Shown here one piece after another: positions 1-10,835 of a stretch of 64,000 nt of DNA. A model generated the notes under the pieces. The model was not told the origin of the DNA. It searched no databases and worked only from the letters and a program-made list of their open reading frames with translations. A program made the position numbers and the translations under genes. Positions within the stretch are counted from its first letter, which is position 1, and each line of letters opens with the position of its first letter. The stretch is from Adenophora triphylla var. japonica (lineage: Eukaryota; Streptophyta; Magnoliopsida; Asterales; Campanulaceae): contig JAFEMH010001364.1 of NCBI GenBank assembly GCA_022495995.1, positions 422,254 to 486,253 of the forward strand, read 5' to 3'.

Positions 1-783
1 AATTCAAAGAACGGTATATGCATTTCTTGTATTTTGCAAAATTCATAATATGTTTCTTTAATTATTTTTTGTTCTTTCTCATCATATGTTTTGAAAAATA
101 ATTCTCTGTTTTCTTTATTTTCTTCATTTTGAAAATCTTCTCTTAAAACTTTTTTGTTTAATTTGAATTCATCTTTTATCATATTTACTGTAAATTCACT
201 ATCTTCATATGGATGTACAAAATTTCTATTTCTTCTTATGCCAGTATTATCCGCTTCAAATTGATTTTCTGTTTCAATTTCTGATTCTAGAATTGGTTGA
301 TTGTTTTGTGAATTATTTCCTTGTTGGAATTCATGTATTCCTGAAGTGGATCTTCTAGAAGGTATTTCAAAATTAAAATTTTTATTTCTATTCAAAGATT
401 GTGTTCTTTTAAATTTTAAATCTACTGAGCCATCTTCATATTGTGTAATTTGTTCTAATTCACTTGTTTGTTTATTTTTTGTTTTTGTACATGGCATGGT
501 TTTAGATGGATAAGTCCATTTTTCTGGTAAAGTTATATCACTCCATTTAATTGTTTTTGGAATTGTTATGTTGGCTTTTGTTCTGTCTATTTCCCAAAAG
601 ACCGTTTCTCCGATTACTTTGATTTTATTAAAAGCATTTGGACAGAGTCCAGTATTCATTAGTTTAAAGTGTAGTCTAGAAAATATTCATATATGTGTTA
701 ACCTATTTGCATATGATAGTTATGGGTTAAAATATCTAAGGTTAAAATTTTCATTATATGGGGATCTGTTAAAGATATTGTAA
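1..783 (-). pseudogene. Endogenous caulimovirid movement-protein fragment, inverted copy
   Basis: Read on the minus strand, this arm repeats the second half of the movement-protein region and the start of the next reading frame, as found on the plus strand at 871-1653. It has no start of its own and is cut by the window edge. It differs from the other copy at a few bases, for example in the segment matching 1142-1354. It is a fragment only; nothing suggests independent expression. Confidence 0.85.
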
Positions 784-785
784 GA

Positions 786-1592
786 CATTTAAATTATGTA
801 AACTCTTTAATAGGAGCAATAGAAACAAGTCTAACAAACGGACCAATACACTTTAATATATATCCTAATTTTACAATATCTTTAACAGATCCCCATATAA
901 TGAAAATTTTAACTTTAGATATTTTAACCCATAACTATCATATACAAATAGGTTCACACATATATGAAATATTTTCTACACTACACTTTAAACTAATGAA
1001 TACTGGACTATGTCCAAATGCTTTTAATAAAACCAAAGTAACCGGAGAAACGGTCTTTTGGGAAATAGACAGAACAAAAGCCAACATAACAATTCCAAAA
1101 ATAATTAAATGGAGTGATATAACTTTACCAGAAAAATGGACTTATCCATCTAAAACCATGCAATGTACAAAAACAAAAAATAGACAAACAAGTGAATTAG
1201 AACAAATTACACAATATGAAGATGGCTCAGTAGATTTAAAATTTAAAAGAACACAATCTTTGAATAGAAATAAAAATTTTAATTTTGAAATACCTTCTAA
1301 AAGATCCACTTCAGGAATACATGAATTCCAACAAGGAAATATTTCACAAAACAATCAACCAATTCTAGAATCAGAAATTGAAACAGAAAACCAATTTGAA
1401 GCGGATAATACTGGCATAAGAAGAAATGGAAATTTAGTACATCCATATGAAGATAGTGAATTTACAGTAAATATGATAAAAGATGAATTCAAATTAAACA
1501 AAAAAGTTTTAAGAGAAGATTTCAAAATGAAGAAAATAAAGAAAACAGAGAATTATTTTTCAAAATATATGATGAGAAAGAACAAAAAATAA
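786..1592 (+). pseudogene. Endogenous pararetrovirus movement protein (N-terminally truncated)
   Basis: The frame is open from 786 to a stop at 1590-1592. The part from about 800 to 1090 has the layout of the caulimovirid 30K-superfamily movement protein: a hydrophobic, beta-rich core containing the tripeptide GPI and then a TDPHIMK run. Such proteins line plasmodesmata and carry virus between cells. The annotated part has no natural start, because the region upstream is the inverted arm. The C-terminal third is charged and shifts frame near 1525-1535, after which the neighbouring frame carries on toward the next ORF. It is an old genomic copy and not functional as it stands. Family confidence is good; genus is uncertain. 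Confidence 0.75.
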
Positions 1593-1630
1593 TTAAAGAA
1601 ATATATTATGAATTTTGCAAAATACAAGAA

Positions 1631-2476
1631 ATGCATATACCGTTCTTTGAATTCCTAAATGACGAATATCTATATAAAATAACCCCGATAACCCAAAAAA
1701 TTAGAAAATGGTACAAAATAGTTTCAGAAAGTCTATTACCAAGTCATGAATACTATGAAGGAGAAAGACCTCCTTTAGAACCAGCTTATTTTGGTAAAAA
1801 TGGAATACAACATGGAATACTACCTATAGTGCACCCTGATCAAATAGAAGAAAAGATAATTAAGGATTTACATTTACAAAATAATTGGACAAATTTATCA
1901 TTACATACAATTGGACAACAATTAGATAGAGTAGAAGATAAGATAGATAATGTTACAAATGGGATAGCAGTGGTAAAAGGAGAAGTAGAACAGATAAATT
2001 TAACAGACTTTCCTACACCTATTAATAAACAATCAGAAACAGGAATAATATCAAAAAGATATACAGAATATGCAGAATTATACAATAAAATGCCATCAAA
2101 TAGACAAGAACAAGAACCAAAAACATATAAAAAAGAAATACCACCTCCTAAGAACCCATTTAGAATATCAAGTGTCAGACCAACCTTACACAATCCCCTG
2201 AATGATTTAATGGAAAATATAAAAAATTATATACAAATAAAAGAAGAATCAAGTCCAAGCAAAAACATCAGTATACTAACTGAACATAATGAAGAATCCT
2301 CATCCGAATCAGAATTAACTCCAACTTTCGAAGAAGAAAAATATGCCACTACCAATAATAAAAACAAAATGATACCCATACAAGCTATAAGAACTTTTCC
2401 TAATTACAAAAAAGAAGCAGAAGATTTACAAATAATAGGAGATCAACAAAAATCATACAATGCAAAAAACATATAA
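1631..2476 (+). pseudogene. Endogenous pararetrovirus: coiled-coil and acidic capsid-proximal region
   Basis: A 281-codon frame. Residues around 95-125 form a heptad-like run (IGQQLDRVEDKIDNV), as in the coiled coils that follow the movement domain in caulimovirid polyproteins. Residues 205-235 are strongly acidic and Ser/Glu-rich, as is usual just before a caulimovirid capsid core. The frame is open upstream of the first ATG, so that ATG is probably internal to an older, longer frame. It ends at a TAA (2474-2476), directly before the capsid core. The antisense fragment at 10192-10626 covers the same segment and does not carry this stop. Confidence 0.65.
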
Positions 2477-2503
2477 GAATGGAATATTGACGGATTAAGT
2501 GAA

Positions 2504-3477
2504 ATGGAAATAATAAATAAAACGAAAGAAATGATAATTGTAGGTAATATTTACAAAACACAAAACTTTACGGAAAGACAGGCCGTAGAAAATATCATCC
2601 TAGGATTTACTGGACAATTACGTACCTGGTGGGATAAACTACTAGATAATGAAATAAAAAATGGTATCTTATCTGCTGTAAGACTAAACGACCAAGAACA
2701 ACCTTTAGTAGATGGAAATGGAAGATCAGCACCAGCACAATTAGTAACTCTAATATTCAATATTACTACCCATTTCATAGGAGATATCGATTTATACACA
2801 GAAAGAAACTCAGAAATATTACAAAATTTAAAATGTAGAAAACTAGAACAATTCAAATGGTATAAAGACAATTTTTTACAAAGAGTTTTTAACCTAGCAG
2901 ATCCAAATAATATCTATTGGAAAGAAAAATTTATTACAGGATTACCAGGAATATTTTCAGAAAAAGTAAAAGACACAATAGAACAGAAATATGGACGAAT
3001 CTCTTATAATGAATTAACATATGGAGACCTAATTACCTGCGTAAATATTACTGGTCTAAAAATTTGTCAAGATCAAAGATTAAGTATTAAATTAAAGAAG
3101 GAAAGTGCACAAACAAGAAAAGAATTAGGACATTGGTGTGAACAATTTGGATTTGGTAGACTAAAACCACCTCATAAGAAAAAACAAAATTACAATCCTT
3201 ATCATAAAAACAGCACTTATAGAAGGAAACATAGGAAAACAAATAAAAAATATACAAGAGAACCCCCTGAATATTATAAAAATTCAAGCAATAAGAAAAG
3301 ATATAACAACAAACATAACAATAAAAAATACAGGAAGAATAATAAACATAAACACTCTAATACCCATAACAGAGAAATTAGATGTTTCTTATGCAGAAAA
3401 CCAGGACATATTGCCAGAAATTGCCCAGCAAGAAAACAAATAAAACAAATTTGCAATAACCTCAACATAAAAGAAAT
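2504..3477 (+). pseudogene. Endogenous pararetrovirus capsid protein, interrupted by a small transposon
   Basis: The first ~200 residues match the caulimovirid coat-protein core in character, with an early GQLRTWWDKLL-type helix. A Lys/Arg/Asn-rich basic stretch follows, then a CCHC zinc knuckle (CFLCRKPGHIARNC, about 3383-3424), the RNA-binding signature of retroviral and pararetroviral capsids. The reading frame runs into element 1 of the small palindromic transposon family at 3478; viral sequence resumes after the target duplication at 3973. The upstream stop at 2474-2476 and this insertion both mark it as dead. The role in the virus would be packaging of the pregenomic RNA. Confidence 0.8.
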
Positions 3478-3963
3478 CACAAAATCTAGGGAGAAACGCG
3501 TTTCTCCATAAGTTATGGAGAAACGGGTCCCGACATGTCGCGCGACAATGAGCTAGATAGTCAGAAACCTATGAAAGTGATATCCAGAAACCTTCAAATG
3601 AATATCCAGAAACCTTCAAAATGTTTCTGGATATACATTTGAAGGTTTCTGGATATCCAGAAACCTTCAATAGCAATTTCTGGATATGCCCTAACACATT
3701 TCTGGATATGCACCTAACAGTTTTCTGGATATGCACCTAACGGTTTCTGGATATACATTTCACATCCTTCACTATCAAATACAAAGCTTCTGGATATCAA
3801 CTGCAAAGCTTCTGGCTATCAAATGCAAAGCTTCTGGATATCCAGAAGCTTTTGGTCTTGGCCTTGGGTTTTTTTTTTCTGGTTATCAAATGTAAAGCTT
3901 CTGGCTATGAAAAACACGTTTCTCCATAGTTATGGAGAAACGCGTTTCTCAGCAGACGCACTC
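3478..3963 (+). mobile_element. Palindromic-end small transposon, copy 1 (Mutator-like, non-autonomous)
   Basis: A 486-base insertion in the viral capsid frame, flanked by a perfect 9-base duplication AAAAGAAAT at 3469-3477 and 3964-3972. The ends are about 50 bases long and imperfectly inverted. Each is built of two overlapping palindromes: GAGAAACGCGTTTCTC, and CGTTTCTCC and its complement around ATAAGTTAT. The interior holds roughly a dozen copies of TTTCTGGATAT or its complement, several forming the perfect palindrome TTCTGGATATCCAGAA. There is no coding capacity. The 9-base duplication and long inverted ends fit the Mutator superfamily; that assignment is inference. Related copies lie at 9564, 17877 and 18816. 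Confidence 0.85.
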
Positions 3964-4449
3964 AAAAGAAATAGACCAAATAATATCCCAAATAGACGAA
4001 TCTCAAATAGACAATCTTGAAGCAACAACTACAGAAAATGAATAATCTAGTAAAGAAGAACCTTTTCCGAAACAGATAATGAAACTGAAGAAGATACTGT
4101 ATGTAAAAACGGTTGCAAAGAAGTGTGTTTATGCACCACTAAAATTAATACAATAGAACAATACGATGAAATATTAGAAAAAATCAAAGAAATCAAAGAA
4201 CCAACAATAAAAAGAAAATTCCTAAGACAATTAGAGAAAACAATAAACGAAGAAAAAATAGAAACCTCAACGCCATCACAATACGAAGAAGTCATACAAA
4301 TGTTCCAAGACAAAAAGAAACAAATCTCTTCAGTGGACTTACAAAAAGAGATCAGAGAAATAAAAATGTTAAAACAAAATAATTTAGAATTACAAAAATC
4401 ACAAAAAGAATTAGAAGGGAAAATGACTTTACATGAAATTAAAAAATAG
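3964..4449 (+). pseudogene. Endogenous pararetrovirus: coiled-coil region between capsid and protease
   Basis: After the target duplication, viral sequence resumes in an acidic, Gln/Ile-rich frame and stops near 4044. A second open stretch (4123-4449, 108 codons) begins with several cysteines (CLCTTK) and is otherwise Lys/Glu-rich with heptad periodicity, predicting a long coiled coil. In caulimovirids of the petu-, cavemo- and solendovirus type, such sequence sits upstream of the aspartic protease. Stops separate the pieces. I cannot assign a function beyond a scaffold or linker. Confidence 0.5.
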
Positions 4450-4639
4450 ATAAGTGCAACTTATAAAGGAGAACCTTCCCAAACAAAAAACTTGAATAAA
4501 CATTTCCAAAACCCTTTTTCAAACTCGACAAACAAAGGAATAAAAATAAACACTAGAGAAAATACGGCAACAGAAACAGATTCCTCCACAGATGAAAATA
4601 CAGAAGGAAGTGTATATGCAGTAACCAAATTGTAAGATT

Positions 4640-6575
4640 TCAAAAATGGTACGTCACCATAAAAATGACAATAGAAACTTTTCAATATGAAGGAATAGCC
4701 ATGCTAGATTCTGGAGCAGAATTAAATTGCATAGAACAAGGTATAATACCTTCCAAATATTTTATTAAAACAAAAAAAACCTTTCCGCGGCAAATTCTTC
4801 CAAATTAAAAGTCAAATATAAAATACCAGAAGCTCATATATGCAACAATAATATTTTTTTTAAAACAAGCTTAATTCTTGTGAAAGACCTAAATACAAAA
4901 GTAATATTAGGAAATCCATTCTTACAAATGTTATATCCTTTTAAAGTATCCAAACAAGGAGTAGAAACAAAAATTTTAGGATAAAAAATAATATTTAAAT
5001 TCCTATACCCAGTTTCTAATCATGATGTAAACAATATACAAAAAACAAATGTATCAAAAATAAACTCATTACAAAAATAAATTGAATTCTTAAAAGAAGA
5101 CTTACATAATACAAAATTAGAAGAAAAATTACAATTAAGAGAATACAAAATTACAGTTGAAAAAATATTAGAAAAATTTGAGAAAAATCTATGTTCTGAT
5201 CTCCCTACAGCATTTTAGGAAAGAAAGAAACACGTTATAACCTTACCTTATGAAAAAGAATTTAATGAGAAAATGATTTCAACAAAAGCAAGACCGATTC
5301 AAATGAACCAAGAATTATTAGAATACTGTAAAAAAGAAATAAAAGATTTATTAGATAAAAAATTAATAAGAAAAAGTAAATCACCATGGTCATGCTCGGC
5401 CTTCTATGTAACAAAAAATGTTGAAATAGAAAGAGGAGCACCAAGATTAGTGATTAATTATAAACCTTTAAACACAGCCCTCAAATGGATCAGATATCCA
5501 ATCCCTAATAAACAAGACCTATTAAAAAGACTTCACAATGCATCCATCTTCTCAAAATTTGACATGAAATCAGGATTTTGACAAATACAAATAGCAGAAC
5601 AAGACAGATATAAGACTGCCTTTACAGTACCCTTTGGACAATATGAATGGAATGTTATGCCATTTGGATTAAAAAATGCACCAAGCGAATTCCAAAAAAT
5701 CATGAATGAAATATTTACACCTTATACTTTCATAATAGTTTACATAGATGACGTATTAATCTTTAGTAAAAATCTAGAACAACATGAAAAACATTTAAAT
5801 ATATTTTACAAAGTAATGATAAAAAATGTATTAGTTTTATCCAAAGCCAAAATAAAATTATATCAAACAAAAATAAGGTTCTTAGGACACGAGATAACTA
5901 ATAACACAATAATACCTATCCAAAGATCTATAGACTTCGCAGACAAATTCCATGATGAAATAAAGGATAAAACTCAATTACAACGATTTCTAGAATCGTT
6001 AAATTACATAGCTGATTTTCTTTCAAAAATAAGACAAATATGTAAGCCTCTTTATGACAGACTAAGAAAAAACCCAAAACCATGGACAAAAAACCACACA
6101 AATGTAATAAAACAAATTAAGTTATAGGTAAAACAATTACCCTGTCTAACAATATGTGACCCAAATGCACCAAAAACAGTCTCTACAGATGCCTCAGACA
6201 TAGGATATGGAGGAATATTAACCCAAGAAATAAAGGGAAAAACCCATATAATTAGATATTACTCAGGAGTATGGAATGAAACTCAATCTAAATATTCAAC
6301 AATAAAAAAGAAAATTCTTTCAATAGTTTTATGCATAACAAAATTCCAAGATGACTTATTAAATAAAAAATTCACTGTTAAAGTAGATTGTAAAGCGGCA
6401 AAAGATGTTTTGCAAAAAGACGTAAAAAATTTAGCTGCAAAGCAAATCTTTGCCAGATGGCAGGCTTTACTATCAATCTTTGACTTTGAAATAATTCATA
6501 TTGCAGGAAAAGACAATTCAATTCCAGACTTCTTAACAAGAGAATTCCTGCAAGGAAACAATGGAAAACCCTAAG
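4640..6575 (+). pseudogene. Endogenous pararetrovirus protease, reverse transcriptase and RNase H
   Basis: Domains in order: an aspartic protease with the active-site run DSGAE near 4710; reverse transcriptase from about 5230 to 6127, with the palm motif YIDD at 5741-5752 preceded by MPFGLKNAPSEFQ; and RNase H from about 6170 with a STDAS segment, closing at 6574. The product would copy the pregenomic RNA into DNA. Several in-frame stops and at least one frameshift break it, for example near 4790, 5216, 5580 and 6127. The pol frame is separate from the capsid frame, as in cavemo- and solendoviruses, but decay makes that uncertain. The copy is inactive. Confidence 0.85.
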
Positions 6576-6941
6576 AAACAAAAATTCGAAAAAGGATCTT
6601 CATCTCAATCACAACAAACATTAACACCAAGAGAAAATTTTTATCAAGATACCATCAATATGGCTAATAATCAACAAAGGCCTATAGGATGGTCCATGAA
6701 AATTAATGGCCAACTTATATATCTAAATGACATGAATTACTTAAACCATTGCTTCCAGAAAACGGAAGTATTGCTACAAGAAAGTAAAAATATTCACACA
6801 AAAATACCAATTAGTAAAACGGCAGAGCTTAGATATCACATTTTTGATCTAGAAGAACTTTTAGAATATGACTTTGCTCATAAGTACAAACTCTCTATTA
6901 ATGCAGACATTTCCGCTTTAAAAAGAATTATAAATGCATAG
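6561..6941 (+). CDS. Small viral ORF of unknown function, 126 codons
   Basis: The ATG lies inside the last codons of the RNase H frame, overlapping it by about 14 bases. Such overlap is typical of re-initiating caulimovirid ORFs and supports a real viral gene. The protein starts with a Ser/Gln/Lys-rich tail. From about residue 40 it has a compact part with GWSMKINGQLIYLNDMNYL, and it ends in a helical segment. I do not recognise the family. It is uninterrupted, unlike its neighbours. It would be expressed only from the viral pregenomic transcript, and I see no sign of a host promoter. Confidence 0.45.
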   Translation: MENPKKQKFEKGSSSQSQQTLTPRENFYQDTINMANNQQRPIGWSMKINGQLIYLNDMNYLNHCFQKTEVLLQESKNIHTKIPISKTAELRYHIFDLEELLEYDFAHKYKLSINADISALKRIINA

Positions 6942-7019
6942 AAAATGATTATAAAGGAAGTTCTAGACAAAATTCCTTGCTAATACCAGATTAATTTTAT
7001 GATTACATGATCTGTTATA

Positions 7020-7265
7020 ATGACTCGATTTATAACAACCTTTAGAGAAATAAGCAGAAAAGATCGAAAACTTAAAGATGAAATTAAAGTCCTTGAGGAA
7101 GAACTAATAGACGAAAGAAACAGAGATTCATATGTTTGGACTAATTTAGAAACTTCCCTAAACAATGCAATTTGGTATAAAAAACAAAGACTTAAATTAC
7201 TTTATTGTGAACTACATATGCACCTCTTCAGTAATATTACGGGATATAATGGTTTTGCAGAATGA
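7020..7265 (+). CDS. Small viral coiled-coil ORF, 81 codons
   Basis: The reading frame follows the 126-codon ORF by 78 bases and precedes the transactivator-like ORF. Residues 8-40 are dense in Lys, Glu, Asp and Leu (KDRKLKDEIKVLEEELIDE), predicting a coiled coil. Caulimoviruses encode a small coiled-coil virion-associated protein, and this could be an analogue by size and character, but I see no specific signature. No stop breaks it. Function unassigned. Confidence 0.4.
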   Translation: MTRFITTFREISRKDRKLKDEIKVLEEELIDERNRDSYVWTNLETSLNNAIWYKKQRLKLLYCELHMHLFSNITGYNGFAE

Positions 7266-7383
7266 TTACAGGTTCTTCAGCAAAGAAAAAAGATAAAAAG
7301 CCCCTGTTTGCCATAGCTCTTTCCTCCACATAACTCCCCATTTTCATTCCTGACAAAACCCCCAAAATGAAAACAAATTTGAA

Positions 7384-8598
7384 ATGTTATCTCCTTACAA
7401 AACCCCCTTTTCATCTTCATCTTCACAAACTCTTCCACCGAGTCCAAGCCAACAATTGACCACTTATAAACAAACCCTTGACCAAAGCCCAGCTCCTCTT
7501 ATCCAACAAATTACACCCAGTCCCTATCCAAAAAACACACCACCAACTTCCTACTTCTACAATAACTATTCAGAATTTGTCTGTGTTTTAGAACCAGAAT
7601 TCTTTGAAACAAATACGAAATGGCATCCCTACCAAATGTCTGAATTCCTCCTTCCCAGTTCCCACAATTATTTACCTGATAATTTTTCAAAATCCCAATT
7701 CTATTATGAAAATATCCTGACCAAAACAAAATCAGCCACTTTCATTTATTCCGCAGATCATTTGGATCCTTCCAAAATAAGATACTGCAAAGTAAAAATT
7801 TTGAGATTTTTAACCATCTCTGATTGGGGACAAAAGCCCAGTGAGGCAAAAGATTTGACCCTTCCAAACAATACGGCCCGTTTTAATTATTGGGACTATA
7901 TCAATGCATGGTCCCGGGCTTTTCTCAAACAAAACAAATCCTTTTCTCTTTCCTATTTTTTCTATTTTTCCCATGACTTTCCTTATCCAACCCCATATTG
8001 GTTTAATCTTTGGTGGACGAAGTTTGGGCTGGATAAACAAATTGTTCCATCTTCTACATAAAAGGCCTTCAATTTATGGGCCAAACAAATTACTTATCCA
8101 GAGGAAATTGAACAGTCTCCCATTTGGGCCCAATTTTGTCATAATTTTCAAGTCCCTTGGATCTTCATGACAGAATTTGACCTGAAAGAGGAACAAATGT
8201 GTGAGTGTGTACAAATGGGTTTACAAATGGGTGCCTCAAGGCAACAAAAGTGTGATTGCAAACACAAAACAATCCTCCCAACACTGATCAGGAAATACAA
8301 AATTAAGTGGTGGGACAAAACACCCTTATCTGACTGCAGCCCTGAAGCAGTCACAAAATACTTCGAACAGAAACCCCAATTTTGCAATAGTATTCCACCT
8401 AATCAAGCCCTACAAAACGAAGAATTCCTTCGAAGAAAACAGCACATCATGGTCCAGATGGCCCAATGCACAAATCCTGGAGACCTTGACAGACTAATGG
8501 CCCAATTAAGCGATGAAGAGAGCACATCCTCAACAATACCTGATGAAGCCCTGCCAAATGACGACATGTTCACTCAGGTTCAATTAGAGGACTTATGA
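7384..8598 (+). pseudogene. Endogenous pararetrovirus transactivator/inclusion-body-like protein
   Basis: A Pro/Ser/Thr-rich N-terminus (residues 1-60) is followed by a Tyr/Phe/Trp-rich domain; the run WDYINAWSRAF and a later YWFNLWWTKFG stretch stand out. That pattern resembles the central part of caulimovirid transactivator-viroplasmin proteins and the terminal ORF of petu- and solendoviruses, which let ribosomes re-initiate on polycistronic RNA. One stop (8059-8061) splits an otherwise continuous frame; the downstream part has a Cys cluster (CECVQ, then CDCKH) and an acidic C-terminus. It is the last ORF before the promoter. The assignment rests on position and aromatic pattern, so it is moderate. 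Confidence 0.5.
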
Positions 8599-9218
8599 GA
8601 CAAAAGAGACAAAAGCATATACAGTTCAGCAGCCATACAAATACTAATGGGAGACAAAGAAAAGGAAAAAGCAGCCGCCCACGAAGCCTCCACTCTCTTA
8701 GTGGAATGGAAAAAGACAACAAATCGAAACCACTTTCTCGGTGGATGATAATTTTCTTTTGTAAATTTGTATGGTAGTCAAAAGTTGTGGATCCCTCTTA
8801 GGAGGACAAATGCGCACCGCATATGTGGCGCGATCCACTACTTCACTTTGTACTATAAATAAGGAACCCTCCTCATTTGAGAAGGCAGGTTTTTCTTTTC
8901 AGTTTATAGTTTTCCTTTCTCCCTTCTCTCTAGATATCCCTCTCTCAACCATCGACTATACACAACCATCTACTGTATCATCCCTTGTAAATTACAAAGT
9001 TCTGTATCAATAAATAAGTAAGTTGTTCTTACTTCCTTTGTTCTTTAATTTCTGTATATTTATGTTTTCTTTGGTAAAGGTGACTTTACAAAATTTATAA
9101 GGTATATCGGTCGGAAACCAGCCAGCGTCAGGTGTCGTCGAGACACTTTTGAGATGATGTTTTTATCATCACTCATCGCAACAGCATAATATTCAAAATT
9201 TATGCTGCGTGGCGGGTA
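8599..9218 (+). promoter_or_regulatory. Viral intergenic region with pregenomic RNA promoter and poly(A) signal
   Basis: A TATA box (TATAAATA, 8854-8861) stands in the context expected for a caulimovirid full-length promoter, followed by a pyrimidine-rich start region (8890-8960). A polyadenylation signal AATAAA lies at 9010-9015, about 150 bases downstream. This promoter-then-signal order gives the terminally redundant pregenomic RNA in the family. The stretch to 9218 is non-coding leader. I did not find a tRNA-Met primer site in it. Activity in this integrated copy is unknown. Confidence 0.6.
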
Positions 9219-9542
9219 GAACAATGACCACGTACCTAAGAATTAAAAAGTCAATTTTACTATTAGAAAAAAGTCAAAATTACTGTTTTACTGTAGCAAT
9301 TTAAATTCTATAGTTTTCCTTAGATTTCTGTATTTTATTATTCCTCTTTTATATTCTCATATTTGTTTAGTTAAAATTGAGAACAATGACCACGTACCTA
9401 AGAATTAAAAAGTCAATTTTACTATTAGAAAAAAGTCAAAATTACTGTTTTACTGTAGCAATTTAAATTCTATAGTTTTCCTTAGATTTCTGTATTTTAT
9501 TATTCCTCTTTTATATTCTCATATTTGTTTAGTTAAAATCGA
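9219..9542 (+). repeat. 162-base tandem duplication beside the viral leader
   Basis: Bases 9219-9380 and 9381-9542 are two head-to-tail copies that look identical except near the last bases (TTGA against TCGA). The unit is AT-rich, non-coding and begins GAACAATGACCACG. Near identity suggests a recent duplication, or polymerase slippage, within the viral leader. Confidence 0.92.
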
Positions 9543-9563
9543 TCCTTTGCGTATTTTTAATAT

Positions 9564-10191
9564 AAGTCGATCTCTGGAGAAACGCGTTTCTCCATAACTT
9601 ATGGAGAAACGTGTTCTGGGTATCCAGAAGCTTTGGGATGGATATTCAGAAAAAAAATTTGGGGCCAAGGCCAAATTCTAAATTTCTGGATATCACTTTC
9701 ATAAGGTTCTGGATATCCAGAAAAAAAGATTTGAAGCCAAATCTAAGGCCAAGACCAAATTTATGATTCTGGATATCACTTTCGTAAGGTTCTGGATATC
9801 CAGAACATTGAATAGTGATATCCAGAAGCTTTGGAACGGATATCCAGAAAAAAAGATTTGAAGCCAAATCCAAGGCCAAGACCAAATTTATGATTCTGGA
9901 TATCACTTTCATAAGGTTCTGGATATCCAGAACATTGAATAGTGATATCCAGAAGCTTTGAAACGGATATCCTGAAAAAAAAGATTTGGGGCAAAGGCCA
10001 AAGCCAAATTTCTGATTCTGGATTTCACTTTAATAAGGTTCTGGATATCTAGAAGCCTTGGGAAGGATATCCAGAAAAAGAGTCGTGCCATACTTATGGA
10101 GAAACGTGTTCTGGCATGAATTGTCGCGCGACAAGTCGGGCCCCGTTTCTCCATAAATTATGGAGAAACGCGTTTCTCCCCAGATTTTACG
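9564..10191 (-). mobile_element. Palindromic-end small transposon, copy 2
   Basis: A 628-base element in the opposite orientation to copy 1, flanked by a perfect 9-base duplication TTTTAATAT (9555-9563 and 10192-10200). Both ends carry the overlapping palindromes GGAGAAACGCGTTTCTCC and CGTTTCTCCATAA/TTATGGAGAAACG. The interior is a higher-order minisatellite of about 126 bases per unit, each containing several GGATATCCAGAA dyads and an AAGATTTGAAGCCAAAT block. It sits exactly between the viral leader and the inverted capsid fragment. No coding capacity; the ORFs in it are repeat translations. Confidence 0.85.
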
Positions 10192-10736
<545 letters not shown>

Positions 10737-10741
<5 letters not shown>

Positions 10742-10835
10742 CATATACAATAAGGAAAGGATTTCAATGAAATCAAATCCCTGAATCATGAACGGGAATA
10801 TTGAGATCCCTATAGATACGGGAGAAATCCTTACA
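10737..10835 (-). repeat. Truncated 3' LTR of the first copia element
   Basis: This matches the last 99 bases (on the plus strand) of the complete LTR at 16387-16850, from TTTCCCATATACAA to CCTTACA, with a single difference noticed (CTGAATC against CTAAATC). The inner boundary is exact, since the purine tract TTCTCCCACTT (plus strand) follows at 10836. Bases 10847-11105, between LTR and RNase H, hold only the AT-rich 3' untranslated part of the element. Confidence 0.9.

Larger units (their letters stand above)
1..1653. repeat. Head-to-head inverted duplication of pararetroviral DNA
   Basis: Bases 1-783 are the reverse complement of 871-1653. Paired positions sum to 1654 at both ends, so there is no net length difference between the arms, and I see only scattered mismatches. 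The 87-base spacer (784-870) reads in frame into the right arm, so the right copy is the longer one and the left copy begins at the equivalent of base 871. The left arm reaches the window edge and may continue outside. Two viral molecules joined head to head, or a fold-back event at integration, would both give this arrangement. Confidence 0.95.

Noticed and set aside
3478..3963. Helitron reading of the small element (hairpin next to CTAG on the minus strand)
   Set aside because: Helitrons make no target duplication; three of the four copies have perfect 9-base duplications, and the hairpin directly abuts CTAG instead of lying 10-12 bases away.
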